Source: an uncultured Bacilli bacterium (lineage in GTDB: Bacteria > Bacillota_I > Bacilli_A > RF39 > UBA660). From it: a DNA stretch of 64,000 bases. Positions 1 to 8,517 of this stretch are shown here, piece by piece. The DNA lies in the NCBI GenBank assembly GCA_947623925.1, contig CANQID010000003.1:1-64000 (forward strand), in the 5' to 3' direction. A model generated the notes under the pieces. It did no database searches and was not told where the DNA came from. It saw only the letters and a program-made list of their open reading frames with translations. Every line of letters begins with the position of its first letter. The first letter of the stretch is position 1. Position numbers and translations under genes: made by a program.

Positions 1-272
1 TTGAGGAAGGCCTGGTATTTTTTTAATATTTCATATCTTTCTTTCCAATCTTCTTTTGTTAATTCAGATTCTTTAGGCCTACCGCGTTTTTGACCTCTAC
101 CAATATATTTTTCTGGATGAAGAATTTTTTGTTTCCATGTTTCAATCGTTTTTTTTGATATTCCATATAATTCTCCAAGATATCTAGCAGAATAACCTTC
201 AAGATGTTTTTGTAGTATTTCTTCTTTCTCAGCTAGTGTATATTTACGAAATTTTTGACCTTTTGTTGCCAT
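1..272 (-). CDS. IS3-family transposase OrfA, partial at window edge
   Basis: The reading frame starts at 272 behind a strong ribosome binding site (AGGAGGTG on the minus strand, about 280-287) and runs off the left edge. The product begins MATKGQKFRKYTLAEKEEIL and carries a helix-turn-helix (residues about 10-45: SARYLGELYGISKKTIETW), as in the OrfA subunit of IS3/IS150-type transposases, which binds the element's terminal repeats. The catalytic OrfB (DDE) would lie outside the window. With the terminal sequence at 331-359 this marks one end of an insertion sequence. The family is inferred from the helix-turn-helix and the layout; a stand-alone IS-derived regulator is less likely. Confidence 0.75.
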   Translation of the reverse strand, partial: MATKGQKFRKYTLAEKEEILQKHLEGYSARYLGELYGISKKTIETWKQKILHPEKYIGRGQKRGRPKESELTKEDWKERYEILKKYQAFL

Positions 273-330
273 AAGAAAAGCACCTCCTTTCGAGATGCTA
301 TTCTATCATATTTTTTTTAACTCCTTTTTT

Positions 331-359
331 ATGATGTCTACTCTAAGGGGTGCATTTCA
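331..359 (-). mobile_element. Terminal inverted repeat (left end) of an IS3-family element
   Basis: Read on the minus strand from 359, the end starts TGAAATGCACCCCTTAGAGT and continues AGACATCA. This resembles the TGNNNTGCACCCC...AGTAGACA ends common in the IS150 group. It lies just upstream of the OrfA start and 14 bases from the htrA stop codon, so the element inserted immediately downstream of htrA. The other end is outside the window and no target duplication can be checked. Confidence 0.6.
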
Positions 360-372
360 AATACCTATATTT

Positions 373-1467
373 TTATAATTCGCTAGAAGACTTAGACAAT
401 GTCATTTCAACTTCATTTATTTTATTATCTCTATAATATTTTACTTTAACTTTATCACCTATTTTATGTTTATATAGTATATATTTTAAATAAGTTGAAT
501 TTTTTACTTCTTCATCATCTATTGATAAAATTACATCTCCTACCTTTAATCCTGATTTTTGTGCTGGTGAGCCATTAACTACATTTACTATAACAGCTCC
601 AAAAGTTACATCGTTTGGAATATATATATCATAATTCGCTAAATAAAACACGTTATTTATATTCGTAGTACTTACACCAGAATACGGTCTTTGTATTTCC
701 TCACCTTTTTCTAAAGAATCTACACATGACATTACTAACTCTATAGGAATAGTAAAGCCCATACCTTCAACTTGATTTTGTACTAATTTTAGTGAAGTAA
801 TACCTATTACTTGTCCATTTATATTAGCTAAAGGTCCTCCACTATTACCAGGATTAATTGCAGCATCTGTTTGTAAAACTTCCATAATATAAAAAGAATT
901 ATCACTTAATCTTACTGTTACTTCCCTATTTTTTCCAGATAAAACTCCTTTTGTTACAGTACCCATATAATTTGAACCCAAAGGAGAACCTACAGTAAAT
1001 ACAGTATCGCCTATATTAGCTGCCTCACTAGACCCAATTTCAGCAACATCAATAACAGCAGATTCATCAACACTTAAAACTGCAATATCATAATACACAT
1101 CTGAACCTAATAAAGTTGCATCTACTTTTTTACCATTTGTAAAAGTAACCTGAACTCTATTAGAATTTTCTAAAACATGATAATTAGTTAAAATATAACC
1201 TTTTTTATCATCTTTTTTATATACAAATCCAGTACCTGAAGCAACAGCAGTTTGTCCATTATAAGTTTCAATTAAAACAACCGAATCATATATTTTTTCA
1301 ACACTAGTTTTAATGCTATCTGATTCTGAAATACTTACATATGAATTTGATTTTTCACTATATACTTGTTCTTCTTTTTTGTTAATGACATCATATATAA
1401 ATAATCCAGAAAAAACTACTAAAATTGTAATTAAACTTGTTAAAACATGTGGTATAATCTTTTTCAT
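373..1467 (-). CDS. htrA: HtrA/DegP-like membrane-anchored serine protease
   Basis: A 364-residue S1C-family (DegP/HtrA) protease for envelope protein quality control. An N-terminal membrane anchor (residues about 8-25) is followed by a trypsin-like domain with the triad visible as His97 (TNYHV), Asp127 (YYDIAV) and Ser209 (NPGNSGGPL), then a C-terminal PDZ domain (about 260-355, with SPAQKSGLKVGDVILSIDD). The layout matches HtrA-type proteins of Firmicutes. The start is 18 bases beyond the stop of the Abi-like gene, so the two may be co-transcribed. The AGGAGG on the minus strand lies about 14 bases upstream, a long spacing, so the exact start is slightly uncertain. An IS end lies directly downstream. 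Confidence 0.93.
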   Translation of the reverse strand: MKKIIPHVLTSLITILVVFSGLFIYDVINKKEEQVYSEKSNSYVSISESDSIKTSVEKIYDSVVLIETYNGQTAVASGTGFVYKKDDKKGYILTNYHVLENSNRVQVTFTNGKKVDATLLGSDVYYDIAVLSVDESAVIDVAEIGSSEAANIGDTVFTVGSPLGSNYMGTVTKGVLSGKNREVTVRLSDNSFYIMEVLQTDAAINPGNSGGPLANINGQVIGITSLKLVQNQVEGMGFTIPIELVMSCVDSLEKGEEIQRPYSGVSTTNINNVFYLANYDIYIPNDVTFGAVIVNVVNGSPAQKSGLKVGDVILSIDDEEVKNSTYLKYILYKHKIGDKVKVKYYRDNKINEVEMTLSKSSSEL

Positions 1468-1485
1468 TTAATTTATATTTTCCTC

Positions 1486-2412
1486 CTATTCAATTATTTC
1501 TCTCCAATTAGTAGGGAAACCAATCCTATTAAGTATTGATGAAACCTCAAGTACTTTTATCTTTCCCTCTAATAAATCAATCTCATAACCAAGTTCACTA
1601 TATAAATCTCTAAACTCATCTTCACTTAACATATACTTTAAAATGATTAAAAGGGCAAACAAATCATTTTTACCATACTTATATGAATCTTCAACTTTCT
1701 CTATTTGTAATCTAGTATGTATTACATCGTCAGGAATAGCCCTTTGCGTTCTATGATCATAAAGTATATCCTCATGTGCACACAAATTTCTGAAATTAGC
1801 TAATATAGATAAATAAATGCCTAAAGTTTCGGTTTTAAGTCCATAGTAATTAGCAACTTCCAATTGATCTTCTATTTTTAATATGTTATATAATTCTGAA
1901 ACAATACCAAAAGATAATACTTTAACAAGTACCCACATTGGAATATAACCGTAATTAGTTATATAGTGCATTGTTGCAGTATGCTTTTTTCCATTTATTC
2001 TTATTTGCCTTTTCATCTTTGAAAGTACATCATTGACTTGTCTAACTTTCATAGAATCTTGATTAAAGTTTTCAAGATTTAAATAATTTTTTTCCTTATA
2101 ACCATAAGATTTAGATAATCTATAACTTATTATAGATTTTATATTGTTTTCTACAATTAAAATATTTTTAAAAAATATATTTCTAATTTTTCTATCAAAA
2201 GTAAATATAGAATATAACTCTTCAAAAGTAGTACCTTCTTTAAAATTTGCATCTTTACAATCCCCTGTAAAAAAATGCCTATATCCATTTATAAAAAAGT
2301 AATTTTCTTTAAATAAAACATCTTTTGCTCTTTCGACATCTTCTATAACTAAACCTCTTTGTTTGAGAATGTCTATTTGCTCATCTAATGTTTTGAATAT
2401 TTTACTTGCCAT
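1486..2412 (-). CDS. Abi_2 (AbiD/AbiF-like) HEPN-domain protein, putative abortive infection factor
   Basis: A 308-residue protein resembling the Abi_2 family (AbiD/AbiF/AbiD1), which limits phage growth in lactococci. The N-terminus (KTLDEQIDILKQRGLVIEDV...YFFINGYRHFF) is typical. The HEPN signature R-x4-H is visible as Arg208-His213 (FRNLCAHEDILYD), which suggests a metal-independent RNase core. It is translated from an AGGGTGA site just upstream of 2412. It sits between the cell-wall/RNA-modification genes and htrA, beside an IS end, so it looks like an accessory insertion into housekeeping territory. No partner antitoxin is visible. Family assignment is good; an antiviral role is inferred from the family. 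Confidence 0.8.
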   Translation of the reverse strand: MASKIFKTLDEQIDILKQRGLVIEDVERAKDVLFKENYFFINGYRHFFTGDCKDANFKEGTTFEELYSIFTFDRKIRNIFFKNILIVENNIKSIISYRLSKSYGYKEKNYLNLENFNQDSMKVRQVNDVLSKMKRQIRINGKKHTATMHYITNYGYIPMWVLVKVLSFGIVSELYNILKIEDQLEVANYYGLKTETLGIYLSILANFRNLCAHEDILYDHRTQRAIPDDVIHTRLQIEKVEDSYKYGKNDLFALLIILKYMLSEDEFRDLYSELGYEIDLLEGKIKVLEVSSILNRIGFPTNWREIIE

Positions 2413-2423
2413 ATATCTTCACC

Positions 2424-2440
2424 CTATGTTAATTATACCA
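2424..2440 (-). promoter_or_regulatory. Extended -10 promoter for the Abi-like gene
   Basis: On the minus strand TGGTATAAT (ATTATA at 2432-2437 on the plus strand) gives an extended -10 about 20 bases upstream of the Abi-like start. No good -35 is seen, as is common for extended -10 promoters. It would give the gene (and perhaps htrA) its own transcription. Confidence 0.55.
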
Positions 2441-2475
2441 CACTATATATGAAAAAAATATGAAATTTTATTGTA

Positions 2476-3138
2476 TTACATATGAAAATACTCCAAAATT
2501 CCACTATATATAGAATTTGCTATTTTATCTTGATAAGTAGGTTTAAGTAATAGGTATCTTTCGTTTGAATTACTTAAAAATCCAGCTTCTACTAAAACTC
2601 CCGGTACTTTTATTCTTTTATACATATACATATCTGTCATTTCTTTATATTCTCTTGTTGTTTTTAAATCCTTTTTAAATCTTTTTTGTAAAATTTCAGC
2701 TATTTTTTTATTATTAGGATTTATATCGTCATAAAAAACTTGTGCACCTCTCCAAGTAGAAGAAGCTATCGAATTAAGGTGTATAGATATATATAAATCA
2801 CACTTTGAATCATTAATTATATTTGCCCTTCTTGATAGATCGCTTCTTTTTCTATTTACTGCATTATTAACAGATAGATCATAATCTCCTGTTCTTGTAA
2901 GAAGTACAATTGCACCATTTTTTTCTAAAATATCAGCAAGTTTTAAACTTATATTTAAATTTATATCGGCCTCATATATGTCTTTATAGATTGCTCCAGG
3001 ATCCAAACCTCCATGACCAGCATCAATATATATTACTTTACCTAATAAAGATAATTCATTACTACCTGCCTTAACAAAGCCAAATGCACATATAAAAACA
3101 ATCAATAAAAAAATAACATATATTTTATATTTAGTCAT
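2476..3138 (-). CDS. cwlD: N-acetylmuramoyl-L-alanine amidase, CwlD type
   Basis: A 220-residue zinc-dependent Amidase_3 enzyme with an N-terminal membrane or signal segment (residues 7-24). Zinc ligands are visible as His42 (DAGHGGLDPGA), Glu56 and His120 (SIHLNS), with the catalytic glutamate at Glu184 (VLVEAGFLSN). In spore formers CwlD removes peptide side chains from spore cortex peptidoglycan so that muramic-delta-lactam can form, which allows germination. The CwlD assignment rests on size, the single catalytic domain without wall-binding repeats, and a position next to the rpsI/rplM block as in Bacillus. A general autolysin of the same family remains possible. Confidence 0.82.
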   Translation of the reverse strand: MTKYKIYVIFLLIVFICAFGFVKAGSNELSLLGKVIYIDAGHGGLDPGAIYKDIYEADINLNISLKLADILEKNGAIVLLTRTGDYDLSVNNAVNRKRSDLSRRANIINDSKCDLYISIHLNSIASSTWRGAQVFYDDINPNNKKIAEILQKRFKKDLKTTREYKEMTDMYMYKRIKVPGVLVEAGFLSNSNERYLLLKPTYQDKIANSIYSGILEYFHM

Positions 3139-3166
3139 AAAATCACCTTAATTAAATATATGTTAT

Positions 3167-3835
3167 TTACTTTACTTTATTAAAATAACTCCAAGGAATA
3201 GTATTAGGAAATTGTTCATCAAATATCAATCTTTCATTTGTTATTGGATGATTAAACTCTAAATGACCTGCAAATAAAGCAATTTGTTGTCCTATTTTTG
3301 AATTAGCATTATATTTTTGGTCACCATACAAAGCTAAATTCCTTGAAGAAAATTGAACTCTAATTTGATGCGATCTCCCTGTTATTAAAGTTATTTTAAC
3401 TAATGATAAGTTATATTTATCATTATACTGCAATAGTTCATACTTTAATTTTGATAGTTTACCATTGTCATCAATTTTTACAATATTATTTACATTATCT
3501 TTTAAAAGTTTATCTACAAAAATATCTTCTTTTTTTTCTATCTTATTACAAGTAACAGCAAAATAAATTTTTGTAAATTTATTAGTTCTTATTTGCTCAC
3601 TCAATCTAGATGCACATTTACTTGTTTTAGCAAACACCATTATACCACTAACGGGTCTATCTAAACGATGTACAAGTCCTAAATAAACTTTGCCTGGTTT
3701 ATTATATTTTTCTTTTATATATTTTTTTAAAATAGTAAGTAAATCTTCATCTTTACTATTATCTTCTTGAACAGGAATATTTATTGGTTTTATAACAACT
3801 AATAAATGATTATCTTCATATAATATTTTAATCAT
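3167..3835 (-). CDS. RluA/RluD-family RNA pseudouridine synthase
   Basis: A 222-residue enzyme converting uridine to pseudouridine in RNA, probably rRNA. The signature HRLDRPVSGIMVFAKT is present with the catalytic aspartate at about residue 59. There is no N-terminal S4 domain, so it is a short RluA-type member. The start at 3835 (MIKILYEDN) is preferred: it follows GGAAGATGG and overlaps the end of the upstream methyltransferase by 8 bases. A longer start at 3862 would add nine residues that do not look conserved. Its pairing with a 23S-type methyltransferase suggests both modify ribosomal RNA. The exact target base cannot be read. Confidence 0.88.
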   Translation of the reverse strand: MIKILYEDNHLLVVIKPINIPVQEDNSKDEDLLTILKKYIKEKYNKPGKVYLGLVHRLDRPVSGIMVFAKTSKCASRLSEQIRTNKFTKIYFAVTCNKIEKKEDIFVDKLLKDNVNNIVKIDDNGKLSKLKYELLQYNDKYNLSLVKITLITGRSHQIRVQFSSRNLALYGDQKYNANSKIGQQIALFAGHLEFNHPITNERLIFDEQFPNTIPWSYFNKVK

Positions 3836-4703
3836 TGCATTGCCATCTTCCATATATACCACAAGGTAAAACCATATTGTTTTTAGTTATTGGGAGTCCT
3901 ATTTCTCCAGAATCTACTGTTCCATTATTATAAATTGGTAAAAGTCTTGATTTAAGTATATTTTCTAAAACAGAACTTGATATTCCTGTTGTATATGAGT
4001 TTATAAGAAAAAATAATGGTTTATCACTTAATACTTTTATACATAAATCTATCAAGTTACAAATATTTTCCTCAAATTTCCATTTTTCTCCATTAGGACC
4101 TCTACCATATGAAGGAGGATCCATTATTATTGCATCATATTTATTTCCTCGCCTTATTTCTCTTTCAACAAATTTAATGCAATCATCTACTATAAATCTT
4201 ATTTTATTGTTTTCAAGTTTACATAATTTCATATTTTCTTTTGCCCATTCAACCATACCTTTTGCAGCATCGACATGAACAACTTCAACAGCACCCGCAG
4301 AAGAACACGCCATAGTTGCACCACCTGTATATGCAAACAAATTTAAAACTTTAATTTTTCTATTACTCTTTTTTATTTTCTCCATAACAAAATCCCAATT
4401 AACTGCTTGTTCTGGAAATAAACCTGTATGTTTAAAATTAGTAGGGCTTACTTTAAAGGTAAGGTTCTTATAATTAACATACCAAAATTGTGGTAATTTC
4501 CTTTTAAATTCCCAAGAACCCCCTCCACTTGTACTTCTATGATAAAATCCATCTGGATTTTTCCAATTATCACTTATATTTTCTATTGGCCATATAGCTT
4601 GTGGATCTGGTCTTCTTAAAATAATTCCATTCCAATTTTCTAGTTTTTCACCATTTCCTGCATCTATTAATTCATATTCTTTCCAATCATGACTTAATCT
4701 CAT
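3828..4703 (-). CDS. Class I SAM-dependent RNA methyltransferase, RlmI/RlmK-like
   Basis: A 291-residue Rossmann-fold methyltransferase of the COG1092 type. The SAM-binding motif is VLNLFAYTGGATMACSSAGA (residues about 120-139) and the catalytic-site motif is DPPSYGRG (about 196-203). The RlmI-like N-terminal PUA domain is missing. RlmI-type enzymes make 5-methylcytosine in 23S rRNA, and this family is the best match, but the substrate is inferred. It sits between ldh and the pseudouridine synthase with tight spacing (11 bases after the ldh stop, 8-base overlap downstream), so the three are probably co-transcribed. Confidence 0.82.
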   Translation of the reverse strand: MRLSHDWKEYELIDAGNGEKLENWNGIILRRPDPQAIWPIENISDNWKNPDGFYHRSTSGGGSWEFKRKLPQFWYVNYKNLTFKVSPTNFKHTGLFPEQAVNWDFVMEKIKKSNRKIKVLNLFAYTGGATMACSSAGAVEVVHVDAAKGMVEWAKENMKLCKLENNKIRFIVDDCIKFVEREIRRGNKYDAIIMDPPSYGRGPNGEKWKFEENICNLIDLCIKVLSDKPLFFLINSYTTGISSSVLENILKSRLLPIYNNGTVDSGEIGLPITKNNMVLPCGIYGRWQCND

Positions 4704-4714
4704 AATACCACCTG

Positions 4715-5623
4715 TTATTCTATTGACTTAATTGCTTCTTTAATTACATTTATAGATTCTTTCATATGTTCAGTTTCTCTATCATTTAATTTTATGTACA
4801 TTCTTTCTTTACAACCATCTTTATTTATTATAGTTGCGCCACCTATAAATATGTCATTTGTTTCATCATATGAAGAAACTGTTATTATACTGTTTTCATC
4901 ACCTAATATTGCATTAGTTATTCTAACTAGACACATACCTATGCCATAGTATGTTGCTCCTTTTCTATCGATTATTTCATAAGCAGCATTTTTTACATCT
5001 TCACAAATATTATGTAATTCTTCATCACTTAAAAAATCTTTTATATTTTGTGGTCCTACTTTAGCACTACTCCAAGGTACAAACTCTGAATCACCATGTT
5101 CACCTATCACATATGCATGCACATCTTTAGCACTTACACTTAATTTTTCACTTATCATATATCTTAATCTAGCAGTATCTAATATAGTTCCACTTCCTAT
5201 TATTTTTTTAGCAGGTAAACCTGAATATTTCCAAGTAATATATGTCATTACATCAAGTGGATTTGTTGCTATTAAAAATATTCCTTTAAAGTTATTTTCC
5301 ATAACTTTTTCTATAATTGATTTAAATATTTTACTATTTTTATTTATTAAATCCATTCTAGTTTCACCAGGATTTTGATTTGCGCCTGCTGCTATCATTA
5401 CTATTGTTGCATCATTACAATCTTCATATGTACCTTTTTTTATTAACATAGGAGTTGGAGCGAATGGTAAACAATGATTTAAATCCATTACTTCTCCTTC
5501 TATTCTCTTTTCATCTAAATCGATAAGTACAAGTTCATTTACTCTAGTTTTTTGATTTAAAAGTGCATATGCATAACTCATACCAACATTTCCACAACCT
5601 ATAATTACAACTTTATTATTCAT
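4715..5623 (-). CDS. ldh: L-lactate dehydrogenase
   Basis: A 302-residue NAD-dependent dehydrogenase that reduces pyruvate to L-lactate and regenerates NAD in fermentation. The Rossmann motif is GCGNVGMSYA (residues 9-18). The substrate loop ANQNPGETR places Gln83 where malate dehydrogenases have Arg, which favours lactate dehydrogenase. Asp149 and Arg152 (LDTARLR) and the catalytic His176 (GEHGDSE) are present. The start follows AGGTGATATT. A -10-like TATAAT lies about 20 bases upstream (5640-5645 on the plus strand), so ldh can be read independently of rpsI, which ends in a terminator. Confidence 0.93.
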   Translation of the reverse strand: MNNKVVIIGCGNVGMSYAYALLNQKTRVNELVLIDLDEKRIEGEVMDLNHCLPFAPTPMLIKKGTYEDCNDATIVMIAAGANQNPGETRMDLINKNSKIFKSIIEKVMENNFKGIFLIATNPLDVMTYITWKYSGLPAKKIIGSGTILDTARLRYMISEKLSVSAKDVHAYVIGEHGDSEFVPWSSAKVGPQNIKDFLSDEELHNICEDVKNAAYEIIDRKGATYYGIGMCLVRITNAILGDENSIITVSSYDETNDIFIGGATIINKDGCKERMYIKLNDRETEHMKESINVIKEAIKSIE

Positions 5624-5661
5624 AATATCACCTAAAATAATTATACAGTAAAAATAAATAT

Positions 5662-5695
5662 AAATAAAGAAAAAGAACGAATAAATCGTTCTTTT
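5662..5695 (-). terminator. Intrinsic terminator after rpsI
   Basis: Inverted repeat AAAAGAACGA (5671-5680) and TCGTTCTTTT (5686-5695) with a five-base loop. On the minus strand the stem runs straight into a T-rich tract. It closes the rplM-rpsI unit and separates it from ldh. Confidence 0.85.
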
Positions 5696-5700
5696 GAAAA

Positions 5701-6120
5701 TTATCTTTTTGAAAATTGTGGCGCTCTACGAGCAGCTTTAAGACCTGGTTTCTTTCTTTCCTTAACGCGAGAATCTCTTGTAATCATTCCAGCTCTTTTT
5801 AATATTTTTCTATAGCTTGTTTCACTATTAGGGTCAGTATTTTTATCATATTCTAATAATGCTCTCGTAATTCCTAATCTTATAGCCCCTGTTTGTCCTG
5901 TAAATCCACCACCTGAAACTTTAACATCTATATCAAAAGTTTCTTCAGTTTTTGTTAAAACTAGTGGTTGCATTAAATCCATTACATTTGTTTCATAAGG
6001 AAAAAACTCTCTAACATCTCTTCCATTAACTGTTATTTTTCCTTTTCCTGGAACCATTTTTACTTGAGCAACAGAAGATTTTCTTCTACCTGTTCCTAAA
6101 AATATTCTTTTTTCTGCCAT
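5701..6120 (-). CDS. rpsI: 30S ribosomal protein S9
   Basis: A 139-residue S9 protein of the small-subunit head. The glycine-rich N-terminal region ([17 protein letters not shown]) and the basic C-terminal tail ending RRAPQFSKR, which reaches the tRNA in the P site, are both intact. It follows rplM with an 11-base gap and its own AGGAGGG site, the universal bacterial L13-S9 pair. A terminator follows. Confidence 0.97.
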   Translation of the reverse strand: MAEKRIFLGTGRRKSSVAQVKMVPGKGKITVNGRDVREFFPYETNVMDLMQPLVLTKTEETFDIDVKVSGGGFTGQTGAIRLGITRALLEYDKNTDPNSETSYRKILKRAGMITRDSRVKERKKPGLKAARRAPQFSKR

Positions 6121-6131
6121 TTAAAACCCTC

Positions 6132-6563
6132 CTAGTCCTTTAACTCCACAGGCTTTTGTGCCATATGAGGATGTTCACTTTCAGCATAAACAAATAATTT
6201 TTTATACATTTGTCTTCCAAGTCTTCCTTTTGGAAGCATTCCTTTTACTGCTCTTTCAATCATTTCAACAGGATAATTTTCTTTCATTTCTTTTGCTGTT
6301 CTTTCCCTTAAACCACCTGTATATCCACTATGATTATAATAAATTTTATCGTTAAGTTTATTTCCAGTTAAATTAACTTTAGAAGCATTAACTATTATAA
6401 CGTTATCTCCACAATCAACATGTGGTGTAAAAGTTGGTTTATGTTTTCCTCTTAATATATGAGCTGCTTTAGTAGCAATACGACCTAGATTTTTACCTTC
6501 AGCATCAATCACATACCAATTACGAACAACTTCTTCTTTTTTTTGCATATATGAATTTTTCAT
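6132..6563 (-). CDS. rplM: 50S ribosomal protein L13
   Basis: A 143-residue L13, an early-assembling protein of the large subunit. Typical segments are [30 protein letters not shown] and [18 protein letters not shown]. It is transcribed from its own promoter at 6645-6673 with a structured leader, which suggests feedback control by L13 as proposed for Firmicutes rplM leaders. In Bacillus truA and the ECF transporter genes precede rplM; here an unrelated short-chain dehydrogenase lies upstream. Confidence 0.97.
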   Translation of the reverse strand: MKNSYMQKKEEVVRNWYVIDAEGKNLGRIATKAAHILRGKHKPTFTPHVDCGDNVIIVNASKVNLTGNKLNDKIYYNHSGYTGGLRERTAKEMKENYPVEMIERAVKGMLPKGRLGRQMYKKLFVYAESEHPHMAQKPVELKD

Positions 6564-6638
6564 ATTGTCTTCCTTTCTCCTTTACAAATGATAAGTTGTC
6601 CCAAGACTTATCACATGTGGGATTGATTAAATGTACCA
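6564..6638 (-). promoter_or_regulatory. L13-type ribosomal leader RNA
   Basis: About 75 untranslated bases lie between the rplM promoter and start. They contain a clear hairpin on the minus strand, GATAAGT...ACTTATC with loop CTTGGGACA (about 6588-6610). Position and structure fit the Firmicutes L13 leader family, in which the leader binds a ribosomal protein to repress the operon. The Rfam match was not tested. Confidence 0.6.
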
Positions 6639-6644
6639 AGTTCA

Positions 6645-6673
6645 ATTATATAAAAAAAACTATAAAAAGTCAA
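6645..6673 (-). promoter_or_regulatory. Sigma-A promoter for rplM-rpsI
   Basis: Minus strand TTGACT (6668-6673), 17-base spacer, TATAAT (6645-6650): a near-consensus vegetative promoter upstream of the L13 leader. Confidence 0.88.
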
Positions 6674-6732
6674 TCCTAATAACGTTTTTATAGTTAATTT
6701 TATTGTAAATATTTTATAAATATTACATAATG

Positions 6733-7485
6733 TTAATCCTTCTTAGATTTTTGAATATTGTAAGCCATTTTTAATTTCAACTTCATAGGAACAAATCTAT
6801 TAAATATATATACAAATTTCATAGTAAATCCAGGTATTATTAATAATTTTCTTTTAAACATTTTATTTATAGCATACTTACAAACCTCATCTGGTTGTAA
6901 TGCTTTTACTCCAAATTTAACACCTGCAACTTTATTAAATTCTGTATCTACAGGTCCTGGACATAAAGCACCTACATACACATTGCTTTTCTCTTTTTTT
7001 AATTCTTCATAAATTGCCATTGTTAAATTAAATACATATGATTTAGTTGCATAATAACTTGCCATTAGAGGCCCTGGTAAAAAGGCTGCTGAAGAAGCTA
7101 CATTTAAAATATAGCCTTTATTTTTCTTTTTAAAATATTTTAAAAATAATTTTGTTAACATATGAACTGCTTTAATGTTAAGGTCTATCATATCTAGTTC
7201 TTTTTCTATGTTTGTTTTTGTAAACTCACCAAATACACCAAAACCTGCATTATTTATTAAAATATCTATATCTTCATCTTTAACTTGCTCATATAGTTTC
7301 ATGCAATTATATGAACTCGATATATCAAGCGTAATTATTTCTACATTTGTTTTTAATTCTTTTTTTAAAGTTTCTAGTTTTTTCTTTCTTCTTGCAACCA
7401 ATATTAAATCATATCCCATTTCGCTTAATATTATTGAAAAATTTCTACCTAGTCCAGAGCTAGCACCTGTTATTAAAGCTTTCAT
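6733..7485 (-). CDS. Short-chain dehydrogenase/reductase (classical SDR)
   Basis: A 250-residue oxidoreductase. It has the NAD(P)-binding GASSGLG motif (residues 7-13), NNAGFGVFG (about 87-95) and the YxxxK catalytic pair (YYATKSY), with an upstream active-site serine in VASSAAF. Arginine-lysine residues after the second strand (ARRKK) suggest NADP preference. The substrate cannot be read; related proteins (YbbO/DltE-like) act on aldehydes or remain unassigned. It stands alone between a divergent lipoprotein gene and rplM. A -10-like TATAAT lies just upstream of the start. Confidence 0.88.
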   Translation of the reverse strand: MKALITGASSGLGRNFSIILSEMGYDLILVARRKKKLETLKKELKTNVEIITLDISSSYNCMKLYEQVKDEDIDILINNAGFGVFGEFTKTNIEKELDMIDLNIKAVHMLTKLFLKYFKKKNKGYILNVASSAAFLPGPLMASYYATKSYVFNLTMAIYEELKKEKSNVYVGALCPGPVDTEFNKVAGVKFGVKALQPDEVCKYAINKMFKRKLLIIPGFTMKFVYIFNRFVPMKLKLKMAYNIQKSKKD

Positions 7486-7668
7486 ATCATCACCATTATC
7501 ATTATAATATAAATTCGTACATTAAATCAAATAAAAATATGATTAAACCAATGTTTTATTTTTGAATACATATTATTTCTAGTTATATTAACTCCATAGA
7601 TATAGATTTTTTACTATCAATAGACATATTATTGAAATTTAAATATCTTTTCAATTTATTATAATCTA

Positions 7669-7698
7669 TTTACAAAATATTATTTTTTAAGTTATAAT
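7669..7698 (+). promoter_or_regulatory. Promoter for the lipoprotein gene
   Basis: TTTACA (7669-7674), 18-base spacer, TATAAT (7693-7698), about 25 bases upstream of the start. The remainder of the 238-base divergent space (7486-7668) holds only AT-rich sequence with no recognisable gene. Confidence 0.65.
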
Positions 7699-7723
7699 AT
7701 CATAAGAAAGGAGGAATAAATAT

Positions 7724-8422
7724 ATGTATAAAAAAATATTTAACTATTTTAAAATATTTACTTGTATAGTTTTATCATTTATTATATTAACAGGTTGTTC
7801 AAAAAGTTCTACACCAAATTCCACAGGAACTAATGCAAGCACAAATAGTGATAAAAACGAAAATTATTCAAGTGAGAATTTAGGAAAGAATATAACAAGT
7901 AGTGGTTCTGTGACAGAACAAGGCAAATTAGTAGTATTTGCAAAAAATAACAATAATATTGCAGTTGATATGGAAATTGAAGTAGAATTTTATGACGCCA
8001 ATAATACAATAGTTGGAAGTGATTCTGAAGAACTACTAGGTATTGGTTCAAATGGGGAAATAGCCGTTGAAATGTATGATACTCCGGAAAATTTTGATAA
8101 TTATAAAATCTATGTTGATGTAGAAAAAACTGATGAAATATCTTATTATGATCAATTAGAAGTTACTCACAATAATAATGGTGAAGAAATTGCTGTACAA
8201 GTTAAAAATAATTCACAAGATGTTATTGAATATATAGCAGTTTCAGTTGTTTATTATCAAGGAGATAAAGTTGTTGGCATAGATGATGATATAGAAAGTG
8301 ATATCAAAAGTGGCAGATCTGCAAACTTTAATTTAGATTTTCCATATGATAAAAAATATGATGATATAAAATTTGATAATTATAAAGTATTTGTTAATGG
8401 AGCATATTCTTTTAATTGGTAG
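7724..8422 (+). CDS. Lipoprotein with two FxLYD-like domains
   Basis: A 232-residue secreted lipoprotein. The signal peptide ends in a lipobox LTGC with the lipidated cysteine at residue 25. A serine/threonine/asparagine-rich linker follows, then two similar beta-sandwich segments (about 60-130 and 137-232), each with a strand like KVFVNG/KIYVDV near its end, as in FxLYD domains often found in Firmicutes lipoproteins. The function is unknown. AGGAGG precedes the start. It is one of only two genes on the plus strand left of the origin, so it is read head-on to replication. A bidirectional terminator follows. Confidence 0.8.
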   Translation: MYKKIFNYFKIFTCIVLSFIILTGCSKSSTPNSTGTNASTNSDKNENYSSENLGKNITSSGSVTEQGKLVVFAKNNNNIAVDMEIEVEFYDANNTIVGSDSEELLGIGSNGEIAVEMYDTPENFDNYKIYVDVEKTDEISYYDQLEVTHNNNGEEIAVQVKNNSQDVIEYIAVSVVYYQGDKVVGIDDDIESDIKSGRSANFNLDFPYDKKYDDIKFDNYKVFVNGAYSFNW

Positions 8423-8478
8423 TTTAAACCTATTAATTTTACTATAAAATTATGCAGTAATTATACATATTTATTCAT

Positions 8479-8517
8479 AAAAAAACAATATATTTAAATT
8501 AATATATTGTTTTTTTA
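8479..8517. terminator. Bidirectional intrinsic terminator
   Basis: A perfect inverted repeat: 16-base arms at 8479-8494 and 8501-8516, loop TAAATT, with a T tract in both directions. It ends the lipoprotein gene on the plus strand and the small membrane-protein gene on the minus strand, which converge here. Confidence 0.92.

Noticed and set aside
7486-7723. A small gene in the 238-base divergent gap
   Set aside because: No start with a ribosome binding site, no coding bias; only promoter-like sequence was seen.
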